A DNA stretch of 64,000 nt. Source: Berberis thunbergii (Eukaryota; Streptophyta; Magnoliopsida; Ranunculales; Berberidaceae). The first letter of the stretch is position 1. Each line of letters begins with the position of its first letter. The translations under genes were made by a program, and so were the position numbers. The stretch spans positions 372,001 through 436,000 of the forward strand of contig QNQO01000520.1 of assembly GCA_003290165.1 (NCBI GenBank), read 5' to 3'. Below are positions 46,227 to 56,200 of the stretch, in pieces. The notes beneath the pieces were generated by a model, which had not been told where the DNA came from, searched no databases, and saw only the letters and a program-made list of their open reading frames with translations.

Positions 46227-46433
46227 ATCAGACAGCCGATCCTATTCGTTTCAGGGTTGCAAGATGAGATGGTCCCACCATCCCACATGCAAATGCTCTA
46301 TGATGGAGTAGCCACTGATAACAAGAGATGCTTATTTGTTGATTTTCCAACTGGCATGCAAATGGACACTTGGCTGGCTGGTGGAGACCACTGTTGGAAA
46401 ACAATTCAGCTTTTCTTGGAACAGAATGTCTGA
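46227..46433 (+). pseudogene. BEM46/WAV2-like alpha/beta hydrolase C-terminal exon fragment
   Basis: After an AG acceptor (46226) the frame reads IRQPILFVSGLQDEMVPPSH, MQMLY, then LFVDFPTGMQMDTWLAGGDHCW and ends KTIQLFLEQNV with TGA 46431-46433. The motif GLQDEMVPPSHM and the GGDHYW-like region are those around the catalytic Asp and His of plant BEM46/WAV2-like membrane hydrolases (the family usually has FPSGMHMDTW). It is the last coding exon only. The sequence is open and ends close to where the family ends. Confidence 0.72.
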
Positions 46434-46993
46434 GAAAAAGAAAGACGAATCAAATGGCAATGTCGATAGTAATTAGTCCCAATACTAAATCTCCTACTTG
46501 TAATTCTATTTCTTTATGTTTGAATGTAAATGATAGCTCGTCTTACAGTGCTTGAAAGTGAAAAACAAACTGATTTGTTGAGCTTCAAATTATATTAGAA
46601 TAGCCATTCCACTTTTACCGTTGATGTCTCTATTTGATGGAATTTACCATCTTCAGGGAAATCTGATAAATATATCATTCACTCTTTGTTCAGTTTTCTT
46701 CCAAACGTAGTTTGAAATTGTTTAGCTTCTATGGTTAAAGAAATCAGTGTTATAATAGCCTTTATGAAATTTCAAATTGATAGCAAATGAAAAAAAAAAA
46801 AAAAATTTGCTATGTATACCTACCATAGCGTTTTAAAAACGCTATAAAAGCCAAACTTTCTATAGCGGTTTACAACCGCTATAATAGACCCAGGGTCTAT
46901 TATAGCGCCGGCAGACATAGCGTTTACTAAAACGCTATAGTATCCTACCATAGCAGTTTTGAACCGCTATTAAAGGGCATTTTTTTTGTAGTG
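46434..46993. repeat. Right subterminal region of the second CACTA
   Basis: 46820-46975 has about eight copies of CCATAGCGTTTTAAAAACGCTATA-like or TATAGCGG...CCGCTATA inverted motifs, then the TIR. 46434-46790 reads as a 3' UTR-like continuation of the hydrolase exon. Confidence 0.65.
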
Positions 46994-46996
46994 CAG

Positions 46997-47310
46997 TAAC
47001 TGTAGATCCACTTGTGTAGGATGTTCAATTATTCTCTCTCTCTCTCTCTCTCACAAATGGTGGAGTCCAATATCCTTGGATTTCGCGGGTGCGAGGGAGT
47101 GAAAGTAGAAATTTTTTTAATTGGGTAGTTATCTTATGAGCTTACTTAATTAAACCTTATATGTTCTAATGTTTATATTCTTAAAAAGATATCAACCTTT
47201 ACTATGGAATGATCAACGTTGTTTGACCCGTGACACCAGCTTGTTTACATAAGTAGAGACGAGAGATGTATAAAGTTGTCCTTGCCTCAGTTATGGCACA
47301 CGTTTTAGTA
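46997..47310. other. Polymerase intron sequence, includes (TC)n microsatellite
   Basis: A run of about eleven TC repeats lies at 47033-47053. Nothing else is recognisable; this is the residual intron between the CACTA and the LINE fragment. Confidence 0.6.
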
Positions 47311-48250
47311 TTTTTTTTTTTTTTAATTAAACCTCCAGTGAGAAGGGGCAACTATGGGATGCCAGACCTTTATTACTCATCGTAAAAATGAATTACAGTC
47401 AAAACGGGGGTACATTACGACTTTACCCGATTAAAATAAAAAAATTAACAAATCATGGACCAAAAATGCTACCACCAAAAACTGTCTACCTAGCCTTGAA
47501 GCTAAATACCCAACAAGAAAGAGCACTACTCCGCTCAATGCACATTTCGACATCGAGCAATAGCAAATACCAGTTAAGGAAATGTACTTGCTTGGAATCC
47601 AAGACCTGCGGAAGCAGCGAAATGCCATCCAGATTGCATAAATCCACAGATCATAACTGCCAGGACAAGTCAGGACATCAAGTACTCTGCAGTGAAACAG
47701 AGCGCACTCTGTTTTGCGACCAGCAGCATTCGGCCCTCGCAGCAGCAGCAGTGCGTCCCTCGCAGACCAGAAGTTCGTCCCTCGCATCTGTGCTTCCCTC
47801 GCAGCAGCAGCATTGTGTACCACGCAGCATCATCCCTAGCAGCAGCAGCATTGCGTCTCTCGCAGAAAGCAGCAACAAACCTGAATCATCTACTCATCCC
47901 CGTGGCGTATATACGCCATATGCCAGCGGTCAAGCATAACCAAACCTGCCACTCGCCTTGGAAGATCATGCGCACCGAAAGAGATAGTCCGAGAATCTCG
48001 TTGCGCTCTATCTGCTAACGCATCCGCCACCGCATTGGCCTCTCTATAGATGTGTGTGCAAACCAAATTCATTAACACCGCCAACCTCTTAATTTCTTTC
48101 AAAGTATTCTCCAAATGCCAAGGAATTTTAAAAGTGTCCTGAAACCAGCCACAGACAAGTGCCGAATCCGTCTGAACAACCACCTTTGGAAAACCCAAAG
48201 AGAGACAAAAGCAGAGGCCCTCAGCTAGAGCCAAAATTTCCGCTTTATAG
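47311..48250 (-). mobile_element. 5'-truncated LINE (3' part with RNase H domain)
   Basis: The minus strand starts (about 48250) in the RNase H-like domain (EILALAEGLCFCLSLGFPKV, VVQTDSALVCGW, THIYREANAVADALA), ends the frame near 47893, continues with a Gln/Ala-repeat rich 3' region of CAG/CTG type (about 47700-47870) and ends in a poly(A) tail (T-run at 47311-47324 on the plus strand). A target duplication is not clear. It lies immediately upstream of the acceptor at 48277. Confidence 0.75.
47893..48246 (-). pseudogene. LINE RNase H-like (RVT_3) domain, 5'-truncated
   Basis: About 117 codons from the truncated start to the stop near 47893. Conserved positions are LALAEGL (the Glu of the domain), VVQTDSALV (Asp) and REANAVADALAD (Asp). 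The first catalytic Asp (SDG motif) lies upstream of the truncation point and is missing. It follows the pattern of plant L1-type LINE C-termini. Confidence 0.78.
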
Positions 48251-48277
48251 TGTTGATGGGTGCTTTTGTTGATATAG

Positions 48278-49511
48278 TGGATGTGAGCCTTTGCGATTAT
48301 CGTGTCCCACCTGCTCTTGTACTTTTGAGTGTCCCTCAGTATCCAGTTTCATGATAAAAATAAATGGTGAAAGCGCAACAGTGGCACAAGCAGAGAAAGA
48401 ATCCAGCAATAGCTTCTGGCGTACGTTGTGGCGCCCAAAGTGTCCAAGTGAGGGCGATGGAGGTAGAATATCTCCTGTCATGATCTTGAACCAGGTAATT
48501 ACTGAAGCACATAATATTTTCTGATAGCTGTCACCATTCCATCTGCTAAAGATTAGTTTTTCCATGCATGCTTACAGGTCAAACAACAAGCAGATGGATT
48601 CATCTCCATGTACTACAAATCCTTAATGATGGTATGCATAATTTTCCAGTGTTTAATATGTCTAGAACAGTAGTTCACTAGCGCATTGGTTCTCAACTTT
48701 GTTATGCAGTATGATGACGAAACTTGCAAGTACATCACTCAAAGTCTGAACCTACGGGTGATTGGTGAATCTGAGAAAGGAACAGTCTGTCCAAACTACC
48801 CTCGCTGCAATGGGCACCTCATCAGAAAGGTACTAACCAAACTGAATAAACCAATCATTTTTTTCTCATCTAAACCTCCTTGTCTTTGTGCTAACATAAA
48901 CGTTTTCTTTGAAGCAGTACACAGGTGGATCTGTACAACAGCTTTCATATTTATGCCATGTTTTAGATGCTGCCTGGTTAGTTGAGAAGGTTGTTTTCGG
49001 CTGCCCAAATCACTTTGTTCACTGTTTCCATTGGGTTTTTTTTTTTTTTTTTTTATATATTTTAATTTAATTTATTATAATGGTTAAAACCATCTGAGCC
49101 AACTTTTTATGAAACAAGAGTCAAAATGTTGCGAATTTTGAAAATCATATTTTTTTAAAAATAGCTTACATACCGGGATTAAATGTGAAGATGATCTAAT
49201 ACAAGTGATGAAGCTCAAAGTACAAGTTGTTTTAACCAGTTATTTAGCCTAGTACTGTTAACCAAATAATGGTTTATTATATAGTCAAGATGATTGCCAT
49301 TTAAAGGCTGTACAAACTGAACCAATGTTTAATCTTTATATCGCCAATACCATGGACTGTTGCAGTTGACCTGAAGACTAGAATGCCATTGGAGAAAGAG
49401 CTTGTCAGAATCCAGCAGATGGTGGGTTTAGCAGCATCTATTGTACAGAAAATCCGGGACCGTTGTGCTTATGGTTGGATCCAGATGAAGGATCTCACCA
49501 TTTCTTTTTGA
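48278..49511 (+). pseudogene. POLA1-like C-terminal exons, zinc modules
   Basis: Exons: 48278-48494 (GCEPLRLSCPTCSCTFECPS), 48578-48631 (QADGFISMYYKSLMM), 48710-48829 (YDDETCKYITQSLNLRVIGE, GTVCPNYPRCNGHLIRK), 48918-48989 (QQLSYLCHVLDAAW) and 49366-49511 (DLKTRMPLEKELVRIQQ, ASIVQKIRDRCAYGW, ending TISF and TGA 49509-49511). The paired cysteines CPTC, TC and CPNYPRC match the polymerase alpha C-terminal metal sites that contact the B subunit and primase. Exons are almost undamaged except at the last junction, where the donor after 48989 (AAGG/TTGTT) and the next acceptor leave the frame one base short. Confidence 0.92.
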
Positions 49512-50267
49512 CCAGCTGAACAACGAGATTGCAGCGACGTTCAAACTTAAGATTGTTTGTTCTTGTTGCAGTTCTTTGTTCCAATTGCAATCACGGGTAG
49601 TTGATTAGAACAGAGTACTGGTCGCATACAAAAGAAATCTTCTCTCAGAAAATTAATTTCCTCCATTTTGTTGCAAGTGGACTTAATTAATTTGTCCAGC
49701 TCATGCATATTTTCCCGCCCTTGTAGTTCCCCACAAAAAATTTCCTGTGAAAGATTTAATCAAGAAACTACCATGAATATCAATCAATTCTCAACAAGGG
49801 AATTTTGTATAGTTGAGAATTTTAAGATTTTCATCGTTTGGTAGGGATTTCACCCAATCCAATGCAAAACTCTAAACTGAAGGGGAAAAATTAAATTAAA
49901 TCAAACAAAAATAATTTTCGTATGATTTCTTGCAAAAACTACATTTTTTTTCTTAGTTTGTGAGACCCTAAAATTTAGGGAAATATAGGGGAGGATTGGT
50001 GAAGTGAATTAAAAAAGTATACAAAAAAAAAAAAAAACAAACAAAAAAAGACGAGAACAAATTAAAAGATGAAGAAAACTACGATCACTAATTAAATGAA
50101 TGTTTTATTATCCAACCATACCGTAAAATTATATCCCCATTATTCAACAAATCAAAATGCTATAAACATGAATCTTGATATCCCTACTCTTTCAAGAAGT
50201 TCTCGCAGTCTCTGAATTCGCTTCTTGTGGCAATGCATACTATGTATATTATCCAAGTTTCATGTCT
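49512..50267. other. Intergenic region between two tail-to-tail genes
   Basis: It separates the stop of the polymerase copy (plus strand) from the stop of NAPRT (minus strand), so it holds two 3' ends. It is AT-rich with a poly(A)-like run at about 50025-50050. No other feature is recognised. Confidence 0.55.
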
Positions 50268-53200
50268 TTACTGCAACTCCCCAACAGGTGCCTCGTTGAG
50301 CCACAAGAAATGAATGAAATCGTACAATTTAGCACTGACACTGACCTGTTCAGAAATGAATTCTAGCAGAATTGAGCACAAATTGGGAAATAAAAGAATA
50401 ATGGTGAACCTACAAGACAAAGTATCAGTTCTGCTGACCTTGTATGGTGTTGGGTTCAGCCGCCTCATATGGTCAGGCCTCATTTGATCCAACTGTTTTA
50501 TGCAACGACTTCTGATCTCCTTCAGTTGTGGCAACTGTTCCCTTGATTTTTCTTCAGCGAACACAAATTTTAGCATCAGTATCATGCAGTTATAATACTA
50601 CAGTTCAAATCAGTAATCATAACCAAAATTATTTTCTTCAAATTGCTTCGGGGTACAAGTATCCTAAATTCAATTAACGCAGTATCCTAGTCACCAGAAA
50701 CTGTTTTCCTTTTTAATTCATTTTTTTTATACTTGAGTTGTTATGAAGGAAAGCTTTTTCTGGAGAACTGGTGATACTCTAATACAAAGGAAAAAATGTT
50801 ATAACAAAACTATATCACAAAAGAAAAAACATGCTATAACAAAAGTTTTTTTTTTTTTTTCACTAATAAACTTATAAGTGTTTCTTTATCAGTCTGGAAG
50901 ATGGAAGTGTACCATGCTGCACGGTACTAAGCAGTTCAGGCAGAAAATCATAATTAAACTTAGTGAGTCGCACTTCCAAGAAGAAGAAACCATAAATTTT
51001 GGATCTACTTGAAGGATTGATTGATTCAACAATTTATCCAACAAAGTTTGGATAGTTTCATTAAATGAGAAAATATTGAGGTCCATTGGGAAGCTTGGGA
51101 GGTCAAGTATACATGGGTTTTTTCTATTAATAAAAAGTGGGACTGGGACACCTTCTCCATAGCTTTCCATGGGCAAAAAAAAAAGACAGAAGAAAATCCT
51201 GAATCAAGTACCGACAACGAATCGGGTCTAGTGGTGACATTTATCAGCAGATAAAAGCTCATCAAGAATTAAATATACAAAAATGCCCGCACCTGAAGCT
51301 CCACGCCAGTAACACTTCAGGAGCTCCTCAACACGCTGGGGTACCACATAAGCTCTCTTAGATTCATTGAAAGGGTGGCGACACAGTATTCTTTCAAATA
51401 CCTGCAATCAAAATAAAGCATTCAGAATAAAATATTTTCTGCTTATTGCATCAGGAGTTATGACACAGCCAAGATTTAACAATCTGTGAGCACCTAGCAT
51501 TTATCATGTGGTTGGCTTAATTACAGAGAAAAACTTCCTTCGCAAGTTGACAGAGAAATGGGAAATGAGAACTCACCGTCTTGGTTTACAATTAGGGTTC
51601 TGTTCTCAAAATTTTGTTTCCTCCCGAATTATAACCCAAATTCAGACAATATAATGGGTCTAAAATTCCAATCCACCAACATGGCAACATTTATAAATTA
51701 TAAATGTTCCAGGGATTAATCTATCTCTGGCAGCAAATAATCGAAAAGGTGAAGGATACTAAATTTGCAGCTTGTGATTTAAATAATTATAGGAACAAGA
51801 TTTGGTTTCAAAACTCTCATGGAATCCTTACCATACTTTCTAGATTAACAATAATGTCCTCTTACCAACTTCAACGAAAATTGGTGGCTCTGTCACAGTT
51901 TCCTTCATGTACTGCAGTCATTGTTCCAAACAACTATGCGGCAAACTTGGCTACAATACGGCAGTGGGATATAAATTTATTAAACAATTCATGGTGAGAA
52001 TGAAAATAACTAATTTGGTATTTCCAGATCTGTCTAGCTTGACTTACACTCTGTCAAGTTTTGAATTAAAAAAAAGAAAGAAAAGAGTTAAAAATCCATT
52101 GACAGCCTTCAGTAGTAACTTACCACAGATACACTTGGTGCAACAACAACAACCTCTACATAACTTGGAAAGATAACAAAATCAAGTCAACCCCTCCTGA
52201 CACCTCCACAAGTGAAGGTTCCACAACATGTCTGCCAAGTATATCCAAGGTGATTTGTTTTGACATAAGTAATTCAATATTGATAACTTGACGAGAATCA
52301 TAGAGACCCATCTCGTACCACCAATTTTGTACCCAAGTAACCACCATAATAGGATGTGAGGCATGTAGCTCAAACCAATTATCCAACAAATCAGTCCTGG
52401 AGGGGATGACCTATGAAACCATCCATCACAATGAAAACCCCAACCCTATGAGGGTGGTCAAGTCGAGACAATATCAATGGTAAGGGAGGTGGGTTGTTAT
52501 AGTTGGTACCAAAGCACTGAAGCAAGCGTTTTTGCTGCTTCACCCTATGTTGCCAGAGGCTCTCTTGAACAGTTGTGGCACCAATTTTGTAGTCAGATGC
52601 TTCACTTCACATATTATTTTGCCCCAACATGGTTTTCCACATCATGGCGTCGCGACACCACACCTCAATTGAGGGCTAACTAACCTAATTAATTTAATGA
52701 ATAAATGGTACTTAGATAGTTTAGCAGCTACTATAAGGCTGATTGATTTTTAAATAAATTGATTCTTCTAATTTCTGAAAGCCCTAAATGTCAATTTTGT
52801 TCCTCAGTGTTCCAGAGCTATTGCAGATCTACTGCTCCGCTCAATCTTCTATTAAGTCGGTTACATCTTCTTCTTCCTACTCCCTTCTTCTTTGATACTT
52901 CTTCATCACTGCATCCATTTTTTTTCTTCTGAATTCTGAACTCTCCGATCGAGTTCTTCTCTTTTTATGGAGCCCTTCCTCCATCATGCCTTTTCTTCTT
53001 CCTTCTTATATTCTTCTATATTTTACTACTTCTTCACTCACCTTTCCCTTTCATGAGCTGCATAATTTTTTAACTTTAATTTTACTTCTATTACCTTCTT
53101 CATCTTTTTTTGAAACAAACTACAAAAAATATATATATATACATCCATTGAAGTTAGGTCGAGACTACGGGAATCCCGAGCAATTGGTAACACTTCATCC

Positions 53201-56200
53201 CACTTCGCGCCCAACGAAATAGTTCTCACCTTGAGCAAAAGTAGAACAACTAGTTCAACCAACATCACTCCATCTTTTTTTGAATTAGAGAAATAGTACA
53301 GTGACTCACAAACTACAAAATAAAAAATAAATATATACATCCATTAAAGTTAGGTCGAGACTACGGGAATCCCGAGCAACTTGTAACACTTCATCCCACT
53401 TCGCGCCCAACAAAATAGTTCTCACCTTGAGCTAAAGTAGAACAACTAGTTCAACCAACATCACTACGTAACGTCGCTTCAAAAACTAAGGTAAGGTTGC
53501 TATACTACTAGCTTAATAAATAATAAATAATAATAATAATAATAATAATAGTGATGAAAACTTGCACATCCTATCAGAAAAAGGCAGCAGAATAAAACTA
53601 ATATGTACTCAAATAAATTATACTACAATTGCATTTATGAGAACTAGCATTTTTTCCGTTATAAAGAGATACTTTGACAGTATCTTATGAATTCCACTCT
53701 AAAACTAGAACTAATCTAGAAAAGAAAAGATAAATAAAATAATCAATTTTCATATTCAATCGAAAACCAACTACAATCTTAACTTCATGCCTTATTTATA
53801 GAGCCTACTGGCTTGTTTGGCAAACAACTAATCTAACCCCACCCTACTATGGCTAGTGCCCTAACTTTAATATGAGCCTTATTGATTCCAACCCACCTAC
53901 TTACATGTTTAACTAATTCCCAATTATATCACCCTCCCTGGCTTGAAGAAGTTTGTCCACAAGCTTCAAGAGTATGTCATGCATTTAGCAACCAAAGAGA
54001 TTAATTTATCTTCAACATCGGTCGGAGGTACACCCTGTTCCATGTCTTCCCGGTCCTCCAACTTATCAGTTAAGAGGGCAGACTTTCCTTTCGGACAATT
54101 ACGTTGAACGTGGCCAAGTTGGCACATCCAAAGCGCTCAAGTAAAGCATCAAAGGTTGGTCGCTGCGAAAAGGGAGTAGTGTGCATCGGGTTCATGTAGG
54201 CTTCTTATCCATCCCATTATGAAGCTGAAGCTTACTTTCTGCTTGCTTAGCCATGTTTTCTACAGACATTCCTCCAAAGCCAAAATTGATTTAATTCATG
54301 TATTCAAACCATAGTAAAAGGGATAAACTGTATGGCGTTTTGATTCCTGAGGCTTCACATGTTTGTTCAAAGTCCAAAATTCTATCGCATAATCATCAAC
54401 ACTGTGTGCTCACCCGGATTAATGACCATCAATCTGCCAAAAAGGTCACGTTCGTTATCCAAGGTACAAATGCATCAAGTAATGTAAATCATCCCATGTC
54501 ATCACAGCGAAAAATGCACAGCGCTGCGTCAAACACACTCCTTTCCTTTTAGCATTATAGCTACTAACTTGACTGCTTTCGGTTCCCGTATCTTCTTAAA
54601 TCCTAGAATGTGATCCAGGGAATCAGTAGAGTGTATTTATGAAGGGATAGGATGACTTGCATGCAACATGGCTTGATGGGGAGGTTAGATAACTTGGTTT
54701 CAACCAACTACCCGAAGTGGGATCAAAACTTCCCCAAGGCTTGGTGATGATGGTTAAGCACCGAAATGGCATAAGGATTAATAGTTAGGGTTTCACGACG
54801 AGGTCATGGGAATGGGGGTGCTTGAAAAGAGTGTGGTTGCGGGAGGAATCCAGCCAAAGAGATGGGTAGAATGGAGGTGTGGTAGTAGAGAAGTGGGGGG
54901 AGGGGGTCAACAGTTTCCAATCTTCCCTCTGTCTTGCCCATTCAATTTTCATAGTTTCTCTCTCAGTCCTCCTTTGCGTATTTTGTGATCTTGGTTTATG
55001 ACGGCATACAATCAAGAGCCCCTTTGTTTCTAATACCGGATTATGAATTCTACTCCAAAATTAGAACTAATCTACAAAAAATAAATAAAATAATTCAATT
55101 TTCATATTCAATCAAAAAGCAACTATAATCTTAGAATATGAAGGTAAAATTACGAGGACATACCTTCGGAGGCGATTCATTTTCTCCAGTCATTATGTCC
55201 ACCAAGGGATAACCTTCTTTCCCATACAATCTGAAAATTCGTTTTTTACAAGGTATCGAGACCTATAACAAGATAACAAGAGAAAAATGATAAGCTAGAA
55301 AATTCATGAAATTACAGATTGCTTAATAAAGTAATCGAACCTTTGAAAAGTCTTCAGAAAGCTTGATGCGAGGTTGACCATTTATCTCGACCAGTTTGAA
55401 GACACAACCTAGAGCTGCTTGTGCATAACACGTAACCAAATAGGTTCCAATTCCAAATGCATCAACCTCATGCCCCTGTTGAAACAAAAATTTCATCCAG
55501 TTTCCAATCTCCAAAGAAATAAGTAATCTTGAGTGTTATAACACGTATGAGAGAAGGTACTCAGCGAAAGAAAATAGTCACGTCATCCAACTAAAAAACC
55601 ATTGTTTTATGACTTATATAGTTACACAAACATGCTAGATAAGACAATGACCACATCAAGAGTTGAATTAGAAAATCTGGTATGGAATCATTGTCTATAA
55701 CTATATTTGGACTTCCAACCCTAAATCATTTTCAACTTTGCATATGCATCCACATACATCCATAGCTTTCAACTTACTGGAACCTATAAGGTTCAGACTT
55801 CCTAAAGCATTCCACCAACTACTGTGCGAAATGAAGCTTCTGCAATACTTAAAAGGAGCTCACACATCAAAATATTTTTACAGTTACCTGTTTGTTCAAA
55901 GCATCTAAAGTCTCCTCATTGAGATCATTACTAGCAGTAATGTTCATTTTGCCAAAACCAGGCACGCAAAATTCCTTCTCAATGGTGGTAAAGAATTTCT
56001 TGCCTCGAAAGACAAGTATGCTAGGTCACCAGAGTCCAACCTAATCCCAACTGCTTTGTACCTTGAATTTCACATATTACCACACAAAATAAGAAAATGT
56101 GAATATATAAACACTTGGAAAAAGCAAACATAATGTCATTTTGGTCATTATTCTTAAGAAATTAAGAGAAAAAATTCAAATTTCAGGAAAAAGTAAGGAA

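Larger units (their letters stand above)
38893..46993. mobile_element. Second CACTA-like element, 8.1 kb, carrying host gene fragments
   Basis: The right end GGCATTTTTTTTGTAGTG (to 46993), read on the minus strand, is CACTACAAAAAAAATGCC. The left end starts CACTGCAACACAAG. Both are flanked by CAG (38890-38892 and 46994-46996), a 3-bp duplication as expected. Subterminal motifs of the ATAGCG / CGCTATA type occur near both ends (dense at 46825-46975). The element lies in the polymerase intron between 38724 and 48278. The left terminus is less certain than the right, because its TIR match is short and a second copy of the 5' region begins at 41497. No transposase gene was found. Confidence 0.62.
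7501..49511 (+). pseudogene. DNA polymerase alpha catalytic subunit (POLA1-like) pseudogene, interrupted by nested transposons
   Basis: This is a genomic (intron-containing) copy of the replicative polymerase that extends primase RNA primers at origins and Okazaki fragments. Recognisable parts are an N-terminal block (7501-14120, broken by two insertions), eleven palm/thumb exons (36051-38724) and five C-terminal exons (48278-49511). Exons for the exonuclease-like domain and for the motif A region (SLYPS in the family) are absent; their place is taken by a copia element holding a 13.8-kb CACTA. Disabling changes include TGA at 7609-7611, a frame break near 13930, TAA in the exon at 36051, a 7-nt net deletion through the YGDTDS motif near 36643, a stop in the exon at 37158, and a frame shift in the exon at 38425. 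Introns still mostly show GT-AG ends. A functional copy should exist elsewhere in the genome. Confidence 0.9.

Noticed and set aside
47388..47939. 183-residue plus-strand Ser/Gln-rich frame
   Set aside because: It is antisense to the LINE 3' region and consists of CAG-type repeats.
52477..52683. LTR element with a TGGTACCAAAGC primer-site-like sequence
   Set aside because: The match to the tRNA-Met site is weak and no LTR pair was found around it.
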